Assembly: GCA_905182995.1 (NCBI GenBank)
Contig: CAJJDP010000020.1
Coordinates: 65,453 to 129,452, forward strand
DNA: 64,000 bases
DNA from: Paramecium octaurelia
Lineage: Eukaryota; Ciliophora; Oligohymenophorea; Peniculida; Parameciidae
Direction: 5' to 3'
Shown here piece after piece: positions 35,959 through 47,979 of this stretch. The position numbers were made by a program, and so were the translations under genes. Each line of letters starts with the position of its first letter. The stretch's first letter is position 1. Under the pieces are notes generated by a model. That model ran no database searches. It was given only the letters and a program-made list of their open reading frames with translations, and was not told the DNA's origin.

Positions 35959-37581
35959 TCAGTGCTATTTAAGTAAATATGCTCTTAATCTCATAAACAC
36001 TTTGACATCCATTTTCTCTGGTTTGGTAGTCAAGTTGTCTATCATTTCTAGATGGGCCTTTAATATTCTAGCTTTGGACTGTTAATAATTAAAAAGTTGT
36101 TCTCCCCAATTTGAATCTTTAGGAATGATTGGAGCCGAAATCTTTTTGTATAAAGCATTAATTATTCTTCTATATAAAACTATGATAGTTTCTTCATTAA
36201 TTAATTCATCTCCATCCAATAATTTAACGTAAGTCCTAAGGAATTTCACTAAATCTAAATTGAATTGGCTTTTCTTTATTTTAAATTCAGAGGTTAATTA
36301 ATTGAGACTGATTCCTCTTGTATTTAAATTTAACAGTTCTTTATATGGCACGTAATGCAATTGAACTAATTTTTCAACATTTGTCAGGAAATCGTACTTC
36401 GTATTGCAATCCATATAGATCCTGAATTTCACTCTGTCATACTTATTCTTACTCATTGCAAATCCATAATACATCAGTAGATGCTCATTGCCTAAACATC
36501 CATACAAATTCAAGACTTGCTCTCCTTTTTCAATATCATCCACTGCTCTTGCTGTAAGATAAGCTGGACATTTAAGTGTTGATTACTGTATATCTGTATA
36601 CCAGTCGTGTTCACTTTCATCCAAAGATTATTCATAATAATCTCTTAGATAATCATCGTTTACTGCAGCTTAGACTTTCGATTCCTTGGTATCTAATTAT
36701 TGTGATTGACTGTTGCTTTGTTCAGTAGTAGGCTCATCTTCATCTTCTGAATCATCTGGTATCATCAATTTAGTAACCCAAATGTCTGGTGCTCCTGTTC
36801 TAAGTAATTCCTATAACAATTTCACTAATAAGTTATTCAATATTTTGGAGCATCTTACAGTTTCATTTACTTTTAGACTCTCTATTACTTCTTAATCTTC
36901 CTAACTAAACCAATACTTGTTTTGAGAAATGTATTTGAATTTCATATAATTATTTTGAATGTATTCCTCAGGCTTAAAATTTTCTTATTCCAAACCAAAG
37001 ATTGCTTTATTCTTTCCATGATTTATCATATCTATCATAGGCACTAAAAATGAAAAAGGGTATTCGTTGTTAACACTTAGTCTTCTATTCATGCAATATC
37101 GATATGCCCAATCATAATCATCAGCATTTAATCCTATTTCAATTACCTCTGCTTTTGCTGCTTAATACTCCTCCTCAAATTCTTGTTTCAATTCTCTTAA
37201 ATAATCAAATGGAATTGGCTGATCACAATCTAGTAAACAAATGGGATTTGCTGAAACATCAAATATTGGTTTTAGTTTTCCATGTCTTTAAGTTGTCAGA
37301 TAAAGGATTAAGGTTTGGAAATCACTTTTTTTGTTACCAATTTATTGCAATGATGGATAGATATGAGGATTCTTCTTCATAATATCTACGCATTATTCAT
37401 TTTAGAATACTGTGAATGCGCTGATTGCAAAAGTATGGGAAACTTTTATTAGAAATTCTCCTGATTGAATATTTTCAATAGCTTTGATTCCAAACATACC
37501 ACCGTAATCTTCCATTTCTACTTTATTCATCTAAATTCCCTCTCTTAGATATTCAATGTAATTATTCTTCAATTATTGCAT
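35959..37581 (-). CDS. SET-domain protein methyltransferase (LSMT/SETD3-like), 540 aa
   Basis: A single exon of 541 codons. The SET domain is split as in Rubisco-LSMT/SETD3 relatives. The N-terminal part reads EDYGGMFGIKAIENIQSGEF, followed by a helical insert (DDYDWAYRYCMNRRLSV). Next come PMIDMINHGK (the AdoMet-binding NH) and, after an acidic linker, GEQVLNLYGCLGNEHLLMYYGF, which supplies the catalytic Tyr motif. The C-terminal 150 residues match the helical substrate-binding domain. An acidic, serine-rich insertion of about 120 residues separates the SET halves. The substrate is unknown. The frame stays open upstream and could join the gene at 37732 through a 36-nt intron. Confidence 0.9.
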
Positions 37582-37731
37582 TAGGATGATAATTAAATAA
37601 ATAAATAAAATATTTTCATTTTTAATAGTTGTTTTTCCATGAATAGATTCCCTCGTACTTTTTATTGCTACTGCTTTATTCAATCTTTTTCTCTTATCCA
37701 AATTTCTTCGATGGCGCACTTTCTAATTATT

Positions 37732-38671
37732 TCAATTAATTCTATTGTTTATATTAACCTTTAATCTTCTCATAGGACATTTGACACTAACCAACATTTA
37801 TACAATATAATTTACATCAAAGAATGGCGAAGTCAAAGGATGATTCAATTTATGGACATCTTTCTGATTATCCTTTTGAGTATCCGTGTTTATATTACGT
37901 AGTTTAGACTCCTATAAATTGTAATATTTGAGATTTTACCTTAATACTCATATCACCAAAATCTTTATAATCTCTATTGCTATCAAAATTGGACCATTTA
38001 ATTTAAGGGGAGAGACTACGCTACGGTCTTAACCACTTTCTTTCTTTGCTTCCCAATTCTTATCCAAAAAGATCAGAGAATTATTAATTTTATTTCTTAG
38101 ACTAAATATTAATCTCATTCTCTATTATTTTAGAGGGACTCTTGTGAGCTGAACCATCATAATATTATTGTTGTAACTCTTAATGCTTCCTTTGTTTGGC
38201 ATAATCTTTTTCGAATTCTGCCTTCTCATTCACAGATGTGAGTACTTTACCATAATGCACATTTGTCCATTGGACTGATGTATTAATTAATTATTAATTT
38301 TCGGGTGATTTAGCTACCACATCAATATTTTTAGTGTTCTCAAATACATTACTTGATAGATCTACTTGTTTTCGTTATTTATCGTTTCTACTTATAGACT
38401 ATTTATTAATGTTGTAGTTATTCTTAACTTAATTGAACTTCTCCTATGTTTCTTATTCGCTCTAACCAACATCCTAAACAAAATAGAAACTTTGTTTTGG
38501 TTAATCTTTCGGCCTATGAGGAGATGAGGATTTCAGATTTGTAGATTAAGGATTGAATTATATGATCTGCGACATTGTATCTTAAGGAGCATATTGTTTT
38601 CTTGGAGATGACGTCTGATAGCCTAGATTACTCTTGCCTTACTAATTTGAAGGGGAATAATCATTTTTCAT
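37732..38671 (-). CDS. Q/N/S-rich hypothetical protein, 303 aa
   Basis: Two exons, intron 37912-37939 (28 nt). The product is polar and disordered, rich in Gln (mostly TAA/TAG), Asn, Ser and Lys, with repeated S-P dipeptides (SPSNQQGKSNLGYQTSS, RSLSPQIKW) that could be proline-directed phosphorylation sites. No domain was recognised. The TGA at 37732 may lie inside a 36-nt intron (37699-37734). Splicing it would extend the protein through a basic, coding-like stretch (KVRHRRNLDKRKR) straight into the SET gene in frame. I keep two genes as the conservative reading. Confidence 0.6.
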
Positions 38672-38849
38672 TTTTTAATATAATAATTATTTTTTTTCCA
38701 TTGCTTTTTGTTCGCAATAATAGGAAATCATAATGTAATTTTAATTGACTCAACTTTTCTGATACAAATTTCCATTCTTCTTGATTTAATTTTAAGAAAA
38801 TTAATTTATAATAATATTTCAACACAAAATCAAGAAAATTCATGAACAT
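38661..38849 (-). CDS. small ORF of uncertain status, 62 aa
   Basis: Begins MFMNFLDFVLKYYYK and continues with a coding-like LNQEEWKFVSEKLSQLKLH. The frame extends upstream without an ATG to about 38930. Its stop overlaps the start of the gene at 37732 by 11 nt in another frame. It could be an upstream ORF, a remnant exon or chance. Confidence 0.3.
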   Translation of the reverse strand: MFMNFLDFVLKYYYKLIFLKLNQEEWKFVSEKLSQLKLHYDFLLLRTKSNGKKIIIILKNEK

Positions 38850-38949
38850 AATGGCATATAAATTTAGAAAAATTAATGCTTCCTCTTTTAATTAATCTAA
38901 AGTATTAGAAGATTTATTTTAATTTAATGAAAAAATATATATATAATAT

Positions 38950-39306
38950 TCATTTAATTAAAATCAGATCTCTGGCTAATTTGATTAGTTTACTTTTTAA
39001 ATTTTCGTTCACTTCTTAATTCATTTAAAGTCCATTACAATAAAATATTTCATGGGTAGTTGAAGTCATACGATCTTACTTAACAAAGATCTCTCCTACA
39101 AGTTCATCATTTGGAACCTCCTATTTGTTCTTCTTGTTTTGATCCCAATACCATTTGTAAATCTTCTCCTTTGGTAAATTAGTTGCGTTAGCTATTTCTT
39201 TGATTGTATTTTATCCCCATTGCTATTGTCTTAGATAAAAGTCATTAAGTGTTTCGATCTGCTTTTTTGATTTTTTGAAACGGGAACATTTATTCTCCTT
39301 TGACAT
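38950..39306 (-). CDS. homeodomain-like protein, 118 aa
   Basis: A single exon of 119 codons. After a basic start (MSKENKCSRFKKSKKQ) comes a three-helix pattern: IETLNDFYLRQQQWG, then IKEIANATNLPKEK, then IYKWYWDQNKKNK. The last matches homeodomain recognition helix spacing, with W and QN in the WFxN position followed by basic residues, so sequence-specific DNA binding is plausible. The C-terminal half is polar and helical. Homeodomain-like proteins are uncommon in ciliates; an unrelated helix-turn-helix fold is the alternative. Confidence 0.6.
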
Positions 39307-39460
39307 TATAATTAAATTAAAAATTGTACAAATTTCATAGCATTTAATTTTACTATCTCAAAAATTACTAAAAAAAGTGTTCTAAAATGTAATTTATTCA
39401 ATTTTGATTTATTTTATAACAGAAAAATAGGATTAAAAATTTATATTTATTAATATTCAT

Positions 39461-39721
39461 TCAATCCTAATTTTGTTCTTCCATAATTCGTTTTAATTCC
39501 AATTCATAAATTCCTATTTAGAAAAATCCAGATCTAAAATTAAAATTGACTTTAATTTTATCCATAAGCTTTTATTGTTGATCCTGATTCTTAAATCTTG
39601 CCCCTTTCTATTTAATTTTAAAGTCTTTAGAAAGACCAATTAGACAACAAGTATAAGTAGGATGGACAAAGAACCCTAAATAAAAAGAATATCTTTTTTA
39701 ATTAATAGTAGATTTAGTCAT
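39461..39721 (-). CDS. hypothetical protein, 86 aa
   Basis: A single exon of 87 codons starting MTKSTINQKRYSFYLGFFVH. It mixes aromatic, beta-like segments (FNFRSGFFQIGIYELEL) with a K/Q-rich centre. The beta-rich character and lack of a signal peptide suggest a small cytosolic protein or a piece of a larger gene. The family is not recognised. Confidence 0.5.
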
Positions 39722-39835
39722 ATAAATAATAAAGTACTTATTATTGTATTCCTTTAAGAAGGGAATAAACAAATAAATTTATAAAAGGGAAGAGAACATT
39801 AATATATTAGATATGAAAATTTTATTGTAAGCATT

Positions 39836-41273
39836 TCATCCTCTTTAATTTGATCCTGCACTTCTATTTCTTATTTATTAAGAAACACTCGGACAAGGTC
39901 TTGCAAATGTTCCATTAGAATTTGGTCTCCAAGGTTTTTCAAATGTTTGGGTGGCACTCAATTTTTCGAATGTATTTTGTTTTGTTTTTATATCTGGACC
40001 ACCTTCTTCCATATATTGAAGCACTTCAAAAGTTCCTTAAAATCCTTTTTTATTTTAGTTTGATGGTCTGAACGGATTTCCTTTATATAGAGGTGGTTTT
40101 TTTACTAAAGGGAGTTAATAAATTATTACATATGGTATATCCTGCTCCATCTAATAAGATACCGTCTGCAGTAAAGGGTCTATTTCCATGGCTAGTAGTG
40201 ACAAATCTTGTTGTTCCAGGTAGTTATTTGCTTTTGTGTTGTATTCTCTCCTTTCTCTCCATTTCTTCTTATCTATCATAAGGATCAGGAATGTATTCTA
40301 TCTAACTAAATAAATTATTTGTTGTTGTTCTGCCTAATCCTCTTTTAGCAGGGTTGGTCAAGAAGTTTCTGGCTTAGGTGATGACATTCCCAGCTGAATT
40401 TCGAGTTTTAAAGACCTTATCATTATATTCCTTCATATGTTCGAATTCCGAATGTTTACTGAATAAGTTAAATTTAATACACGGATTTTTAGTGGTCGTT
40501 TGGCTTGAAGCTATGGGGATTTTTAATGGCCAATTCTCTCTCTTTATCATAAATTTATTTAGCCTTAAAAGAATCTTTATATGGGTCATTTAATGTAGTA
40601 TATCCAGGCTCTGAAAACAAAGCAGGTTCATGCTTTTTTTAGAGTTTTTTATTAATTAGAATTGCTTTTTCTTTGCCTTAGCCTTTTGATATAGAAAATA
40701 TTGAATACTTTTCAAGGCATCGTTATATTAATCCCCCAATAATAAAGGTGGTGGCTAATTGAATAACCCATGACGCTCTCTTTCATTAGGTGTAAATTAT
40801 ACCTCTGTGAGATGTTTTCTAAATCACGAATGTAATTGTCATTGGAAGGAACTCTATACTGAGTTGACATCAAATATAAATAATAATTATCATAATTTTC
40901 TTTCATATTTAGAATCATAAGCATATCTATATTCTGTAACTTTGTTATTCCCTCTAATACTCTTGTGAGTTTTCCACCCTTTTTGATCGCCAGTACTGTT
41001 ATTTTATAGGAAACCAGAATTTTGAAACTTCTTGTTTTTTAATACTTTTTCGGTTTGGCGATGGGTGGGTGAAACCAAAGTTTTCGGATTCTTAAATTAA
41101 ACCTTAGTGGAAGTATTCCACTTTTCATTAGTGATAGGAACATGACTGAAAGCCTCTCTTGTGATTGCTGAAAAAGGCCTGCCAAAAATATTTTCTGATT
41201 TGGTATATGGAATATGTCCAGAGTAACCAGGAATGGCTGAATTCTTAAGGAGGATTTAATCTTAATTCTTCAT
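39836..41273 (-). CDS. probable axonemal microtubule-associated protein, 435 aa
   Basis: Six exons; introns 40927-40960 (34 nt), 40780-40802, 40683-40708, 40459-40480 and 40105-40129. The N-terminus has AIPGYSGHIP followed by ENIFGRPFSAITREAF, close to the IPGYxGxxP motif of CIMIP2/FAM166 ciliary proteins that bind inside doublet microtubules. Later, PGTTRFVTTSHGNRPFTADG and PPLYKGNPFRPS repeat the pattern of short, G/P/F-rich, extended motifs seen in microtubule inner proteins. There is no globular enzyme domain. The assignment to cilia rests on these motifs and on the strongly ciliated host; the exact family is uncertain. Confidence 0.65.
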
Positions 41274-41359
41274 GGTTTAGTAGCTGGTTCTATAGAAATG
41301 ATGTTTGGTCCAACCATCAAGTAATTCAATATTTATAGATAATTGCATAATTATATAAA

Positions 41360-42198
41360 TCATTCAAGTTATTCTCTTTCATACAACTAAAAAGGTATAT
41401 AATAATATATTTACAGGTCTATCTTGATCCTCTTCATAATTGTCATCTTCTTCTCCTTGATAATCTTCATCTTCTAATTCAACAATGTCGTCGTCATCCT
41501 CGTTAATAATTTCCTAGACATCAACATCATCTTCTTTGTTTTATTTCCTATCAAAATACTGCTTTCCACTTATCTTCTTCATCATTTCCTCTACTTAAGT
41601 AAAATTCTTCTCTCTCTTCTTAATATCATAAATCTCTTAATCGAACTTCTTCTTCCAAGCTGTAAAACTTTCAAGTGTAACAGGGGTATTTGTTGCAAAT
41701 TTAGGCATGGGTGGTATATAGATGTAGTTATCGTCAGGCTTTGAGTTTTATTGATCATATAATTCTTATAAGTACATTGATTGATCAAACACATAATCCT
41801 AAATTGTCAATTATATAAAATACCCTCAATGCTTCAACAACTGCAAAGACTATTGGTTGTGAATCTGCTTCTTTTTCATGATGATCAATTACTTACTCAC
41901 AAACTTTTCTGGCTCTTATTAAATTATCCTAAGTGAAATTTCTACTCAACCCTTAAATCTCAAAGTGAAATCTTTATGATTTTAAGGGGTAATCATCTGG
42001 AAAGGCAATGAAAATTTTGCAATAGACTACATTGTCATGATAAAATTAATCAGCTGGCACAAATGGGGCAACAATTACTTAAAATGAATAAGGATGCACA
42101 TCTTTTAATTGCTCATAGTCTGATAAATAGATAGAAGATAATGCATTTAGTTCCTCTTTTTAGAAGTGATCACATTATTCATTATGAGTTTGGATCAT
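41360..42198 (-). CDS. RWD-domain protein (RWDD1/DFRP2-like), 261 aa
   Basis: Three exons; introns 41799-41823 (25 nt) and 41387-41414 (28 nt). The N-terminal 110 residues are an RWD fold: FQKEELNALSSIY, then VYCKIFIAFPDDYPL, which contains the YPxxxP-like turn in degenerate form (YPLKSQ). The middle has PMPKFATNTPVTLESFTAW matching the RWDD1 region PVTxExFxxW. The C-terminus is a long acidic run (D/E-rich, about residues 205-255). RWDD1 proteins bind the translational GTPase DRG2 and protect it from degradation; the same role is inferred. Confidence 0.8.
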
Positions 42199-42276
42199 AA
42201 TTAATTATTTTATTAAATTTCATACAATAATAGAATAGATAAGGGATATTTTGTAATGTACCAAATATATATGAAA

Positions 42277-43244
42277 TCATGCCTTCTTCTTTAATTTAGC
42301 AGCTTATTTGGTGGCGATGTCGATCTTCTTTAAAGCATTAGCTCTTCTTTATTTAGCATTTAATCTCTTGGCTCTGTATTTGGTGTGATCTCTCTTTGGA
42401 TTTTATTTAGCACCTCTCTTGACTCTGTCACTATTCTTTCTGATTTCATCGTGAATCTTCTTGAACAATTCTTAAACTGATTTGACACCAGCCTATTTAA
42501 ATTAATATAATATATTACAGTCTTCAAGGTTTATTCCCAATTGTGGAATTAGACATCAAACTTAGATCTACCATCTTTGTTTGTCTTCTTCTCCTTTTAT
42601 AAAAGAGCCATGTATTTATCAACATGAACACCAAAGATTCTGTCTTTGTGAACATTGGCATCATATTTTTCTTTCTTGTCATTATCGACAGAGAATCCTG
42701 GGAATCTTCTGTTGTTGTGTGGGATGTGAATACCACCATCAGCAGCTCCCTTTAAGGCAGCGAATACTCTGTTACCAAGAGTTGATCTAACCAAACCAAT
42801 ATCAAGAACAGCAAAGAATGGTCTTCTTTCTGGGTTTTCCTTTTCAGCTACATCATACAAGTTTCCATCAATGGTTTTATTGCCTTCATAGAATTTATCC
42901 ATCTTCAATGTCTTAAGTGTTCTTCTGGCCAATAATAAACCTGTGGCATAGGCAGCAGCATAATTTGTCAAACCACTTGTCAAACCGAATCTCTTCAATT
43001 CAGTTGATTCAGCAGCAGCCACTACCTTGTCACCCTTCAATGTAGCATAAATGACTTAGCAGATGATCTTAGTATTTGTGTGTCTAACAACAAATCTGTA
43101 TTTTGGGGAATTGTATTTATCCTTGTCTTAGACTATCAATCTGCTTCTTGCATAATAGTCAGTCTTTCCTTCTCTTCGTCTTCTGAATTTAGTTTAGAAT
43201 CTTTTGAAGTATGGTGTTCCTTTAACAAGCTTAACAAATGCCAT
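42277..43244 (-). CDS. RPL5: ribosomal protein L5 (uL18)
   Basis: Two exons, intron 42493-42518 (26 nt), 313 residues. eL5/uL18 binds 5S rRNA and delivers it to the large subunit. The core is unmistakable: FRRRREGKTDYYARSRLI, KYRFVVRHTNTKIICQ, LTNYAAAYATGLLLARR, FAVLDIGLVRSTLGNRVFA, KGAADGGIHIPHN, RRFPGFSVD. The C-terminus is highly basic (KRDHTKYRAKRLNAKQRR). Codon use is tidy, with relatively high GC, as expected of a highly expressed gene. The start is the conserved MAFVKLVK. Confidence 0.98.
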
Positions 43245-43685
43245 TAATTATTAAAAAGATTTGAATTTTTCATAAATTATACACAAACACTTATATATAA
43301 ATGCAATTATTCTAGTGGCTGTTTGTTAAACTCCAGAATTCGTCGAATATGTTAGTACTCCAATTTTCTCGTTTTATATAATTATTCAAAATTTAACAGA
43401 CCTCAAATTGAATCAATATTAAGTTGAAAACTATAATTTTAAAATTGGAGATTTAGGAATTATCTTAAATTGTGTTTAGATATGGGTTTGCTCTACTATT
43501 TAGAAATATTGATAAGTTTTGATAATGAAGAAATGTAGATAATAATATTTTAAATTAAATCTTGAGAATTGAGTAATTCTTATGTTTTCGCAATAAGTGA
43601 TTCAATTCATTTCAATTGTATTATTGGAAATAAACATTTTAAATATTCAAAACGACACTTATCATTTTTATATTTTAACATTAAA
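43245..43685. other. divergent intergenic region upstream of RPL5
   Basis: The 441 bp between the divergent starts of RPL5 and the gene at 43686 should hold both promoters. It is AT-rich; I could not pick out a ribosomal-protein-type element. Confidence 0.5.
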
Positions 43686-44267
43686 ATGTTCATAATCACG
43701 GAATAATAACATCTACTGTTGTAAAAATTGGCCTAAACCCGTAATGATGATAAATAAAGACTAATTAGCAAATAAAGCAGATCTCTCAGACCCTCGCTTT
43801 TCTTAAATGATATAAATAGCATTGTAGATAATTCTTTGCCTACTATTTAATAATAAAAATAGGTCTAGCATTAAGAATTATCTCACAAACCTGAAGAAAT
43901 CATGTAAATCTAGTCAGAACGAGAGTATGTTAAACTACCTAAGATTGGCAGATTTTCTCATCTTCGAAAATCGACACAAACTGAAGTGAACGAATTCTAA
44001 TTTTTGTCACATCAGAATTCTCCTATTCGCAACAACTAAGATACATAGTAATTAGAAAAAAAATATTTTTCGAAAACACCCTTAAAGAACACAGGAACTC
44101 TCTTTATTCAAGGAAATCAAAGCACAAAAAAAAAAAGTGTTAAATTCAATCCATAAATTGAAACAATTAATGAAGCAGGCTTGATTGGCAGAGAATTTAT
44201 CGAAATTACTTAGAGACAAAGCAGATTCAAAAAATAAAGTGTTAAACTTCACACGCAAGTAAACTGA
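43686..44267 (+). CDS. hypothetical Q/S-rich basic protein, 193 aa
   Basis: A single exon of 194 codons starting MFIITEQQHLLLQKLAQ. It is disordered and polar, with repeated S/T-P and R/K-x-S sites (SHLRKSTQTEV, FSKTPLKNTG, KKSVKFNPQ). Similar short motifs (KSVKFNP, KQSVKLHT) occur twice in the C-terminal half. It looks like a kinase-substrate or adaptor-type protein; no domain was recognised. It converges with the HEAT gene, 42 bp between stops. Confidence 0.6.
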
Positions 44268-44309
44268 TTATCTTAAATATCTATAAATAATTATTGTCAC
44301 AGAAAATTC

Positions 44310-46781
44310 TCAAAGTTATTAAGCATCTTCTTCAGTATTTACCTCTTTTTAATCACTTTATGAACCCTATTAATATTCTTCATTCATTAATTATTCGTCA
44401 CTCTGTTTTTATTATTACTCCCCTTAACCTTGTAATTACTCAAACTATTATAGTTCTTGAGACTCATTATTATTAACGATAAAATCCGATGAAGTATCTT
44501 TAATACATTCAGCATTCTAATCAGCTTGTAAGTTTATTTCCACATTTTCATTCAGAGATAATTACCCTACTTGTTCTTCTATTTTCTAATCTGCTTCCTC
44601 TTGTAATTATTACTTTTAAATCTCTTCTTATCTTTTAATGAGTTCCTACTTTTCTTCTCTCAATTCTTTTAAGATTTTAGGTTCTTCTTTAACTTGTCTT
44701 TGTGGTACCTCCTCATCATCAACTTCCTATAGCTAAGTTTCCTAAATAGAAGTAGATTCTTGATTAAGTTTTGTATCTTCTTATTCTTACTATTATGCCT
44801 CTGGCTAAACCTCCAAAGTAGATTGATATTTAACAAGAGATTTAATGGCCTTATCATTTGAGAGTAAATTAATCACATCATGCAATTGTTGATTTTTAGA
44901 TAATCTTCCTTTGAATTTTATATCAATAATTACCTTAATCTTTGAAATGATTCTCTATGGCCATATATAACATATACTTTACACTCTATACTTTATCTTG
45001 AGCTAATTCTACAAAAGGACTTAGAAGATAAGTTTCAAAGATATTATCCTCTAAATTCATCATTTTTGAACACATCTAAATAAATCTATTATATATAATG
45101 TTTAAATACGATTATCTCTGATAAAACACTGAAGACTTTTAATAGCCAATCATGCTTTCGATGATGCAGATCTTGTATTGTTCATACAAAGGGGAATTTT
45201 TGATTCCTTCAAAAAAAGAATATATTTTAGAAGATGCTATCTTTCTTACTTATGCTACATTGTCAGTGCACAACTTAAAAGCAATAGGCATAATCATTTT
45301 AAATATAATATCTGCTGGAAATATGTGAGCCATCTCATCTAATTAATTAGCAATTGATTCTCTGATTCTCCATTTCTTTTTATCTTTCTAAATAAAAAAG
45401 AATATTTCCAAAAACCCTTCCTTCTTTTCATCTGAAAATATTTTCAAAAATTATGACAAATTCTTAACACAACCCATCAACACATTATCATTAGGTTCCT
45501 TAACAAAAATGGTCTCTAAAATAGGAAACAAATCGATTTCAGCTCTCTCTGCTCCAATAATTTTAGCTATTTCATGGAGACTGGCAGCCAAAGTCTTACA
45601 GATTCTTTCATTTTTTTATTTCCATAGATGGTTAAATAATTTATGCAACTATTACCATCTTGCCACTCCAACTGTCTACAAAACTGCAGGAAAACCATAC
45701 GCACAGGCGAACATCACTTACTATTCAGGAAGTAATTCTCTTATATCCGAATCAGCCATTTTCAAATAGTTTTCAATTAGTTTTGGTTCGATTTTTTCTT
45801 TCTCAATAGCTGCAATAAATCTAGCTAAACATCTGTACGCTACTCCCTTCACATATTTATTCGAATCACTAAAATAGAATCATTTTTTCATTACTTTTAG
45901 AATTACAACAACTGGGGTGTAAGATCAGTAATTTTTTAATTTTAAGAAGACAATTCTACGATTTGTAAGAAATGCTCAACACATGCTGTCTTTACTTTTG
46001 TATTTGTTTCCTTGCATCTTTTCATATAGAATGGAAACAATTTTTTATTATAAAAGTCCTTTCCAACTACTTTTGCAACCAAGGGCAACTGGTTTACTGC
46101 CTCTTTCCTTACATCTTGCTTTGAATCCTCTCCAAGAGACATTACCTCAAAAGCTATAAAAGATTCGCTTAATTATATCCCAAACATTGATGAGAGCTTG
46201 CCCATTAATTACAAAGCCACTATTCTATTATCCTGATTGAGGTCATCATGTGCCATCTTTATTATTATAGGCAATAATTGATTTCCCTTTTCATCTCCTT
46301 GTAAATGAAGAGCAATCTTTGTTAATTATTGACCTGCAAGCTCTTTGATTTTCAAAATGCTATTCAATAAGAAAAAGCTTAAAATTTGTATCACAGGTTA
46401 CTAAGCCTATTATGCTACTTCATAGATCAAATTGAGTTAATCTATAAACATTATCTAAATTCTTTCATCTTCAGTTTTCTATATTAATTATTACAACTAT
46501 ATTACATATTTTTCCATAATCCCAGGCAATTTATCAATTGATTTTTATCCTAAATTTCTTACACAATAGCTAATATGCTTGGTGTAATTCTCCTTGTCTA
46601 TGTTGGTCATCTTGTGGATATTAGATAATTTGTTAAGAAGCTATTCTTAATCATCATCCAAAACAAAAGAGTGAATATCGCCTTGCTTCTGGTTCAAGAA
46701 AAAGGCCTCTTCTTTCAATATTTAATTCATTATAGACCTGTCATCTGATTTCAGTTTGGGAGAAATTTTAATGTTATACAT
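44310..46781 (-). CDS. HEAT-repeat protein resembling PP2A/PP4 regulatory A-type subunits, 806 aa
   Basis: Three exons; introns 45868-45893 (26 nt) and 44909-44933 (25 nt). Residues about 90-610 are a HEAT solenoid: repeated helix pairs with the D-x-x-x-x-V/K-x-A pattern, for example EDSKQDVRKEAVNQLPLVAK, PNDNVLMGCVKNLSQF, KKKWRIRESIANQLDEMA and TDNVAQVRKIASSKI. This matches PR65/PP4R1-type scaffolds of type-2A phosphatases. The C-terminal 180 residues form a Q/E-rich coiled region. The ATG at 46781 is the first in a conserved-looking N-terminus, but a 35-nt intron could splice the broken upstream locus onto it in frame. Confidence 0.8.
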
Positions 46782-47684
46782 ATTTTTTAAATTAATATTA
46801 AGCTTTTAATGTTAGCATCATGAACTTTTCTTTTTTGATATGTACTTCTTTTAAATTTGAACCTGCTTTTATTAACATTCCCTGACATAGCTTCATTACA
46901 TTATTTCCTTTGATTTTCAATCTATTTATTCATTATCTCTTTTTTGATCTTTTTTGTTAATTATTTGAATTCTTATGAATTTTTTTTCTATTTAGTTTTT
47001 ATCTTGCTCCAAATTCAATTATTTATTATACAAATTGATTTCATTTCTAAATTTCCTGAATATAAACAAGGTAGCTCTGCTTCAATTTCGGAATTGTGTT
47101 GTCCTTATTGAATATTCGGACCCAATTACTTTAACTCATCTTTTTTAAATCCTTATTTAATTGAGAATATTACTTGATCCCTCCTCTAATTTCAAAAAGT
47201 CTACTTTCATCAAATCTCTTATTTGGTTATCCTATAAATCAAATTCCATGGCATCGAAATCACTTTTAGAGAATATTCAATTATGGTTTTATATATGGAT
47301 GGTTGCCTTTTTATCCACCTTTTAAATAAAAGTTAAAGTTTTTATTTCTCAAAGTCACTATAATCTGGTTTACCTTTAATTATTTAAGGAGTAATCCCAG
47401 AGGTTTGTGTAATATAATTTATTACTTTAAATCTTGTTTTTAATATTAATCCAAAGCAACATAGCCATCATAATTAATTTTTGTAATTCTAGCAAGCATT
47501 AATACACTAGCTCAATATCATTTTCGCATAGAACCAATTCACAAACTAGAGCCAAAATTGATTTTGTTTGATAATGACTTCCAGAAACAGAGAATCTAAC
47601 GTTAAGATTTTGCATAGCTTCTGGTATTGTTTATAGTTTCTATGATTCTTAGGTAACTTATTTAGTTTAAACCTTATTTAGCAT
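46782..47684 (-). pseudogene. broken coding locus, frames do not join
   Basis: Clear coding-like pieces follow one another on the minus strand but in different frames. They are MLNKVQTKQVTQESQKLQ... to ENDIELV (from 47684), LARITKINYDGYVALDQYQ with an EF-hand-like loop, TSGITPQIIKGKPDYSDFEK, SDFDAMEFDLQDNQIRDLM (around 47250), and a basic stretch ending KSRFKFKRSTYQKRKVHD (around 46830). Some junctions can be bridged by normal introns (for example 22 nt after 47180), but others need 17-nt or non-GT/AG introns. This may be a recent pseudogene, an assembly indel or a gene with unusual splicing. Confidence 0.45.
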
Positions 47685-47979
47685 AATTTAAAATCTAATA
47701 AAATAAATTCTACAAATTATTTATTTAGTGAATCAAATAAGTCTATTAATAATTTTGAATTATTTGAAGATTTTTAAATGAATTACATTAATAAGATTGC
47801 ATTATTTAAAATATTTCTTACAATTTATGTTACTCCAGAATCATATATAATCATAGTTTAATTAGTTTATTTAAAAAAAAAATTGAATAACTTAAATTTT
47901 ATTATTTAAACAAATTGATCGACCTGTAAGAATATTTAAAAATTAACAACGTTTGATAATAACATAGAAAATAAATGTT

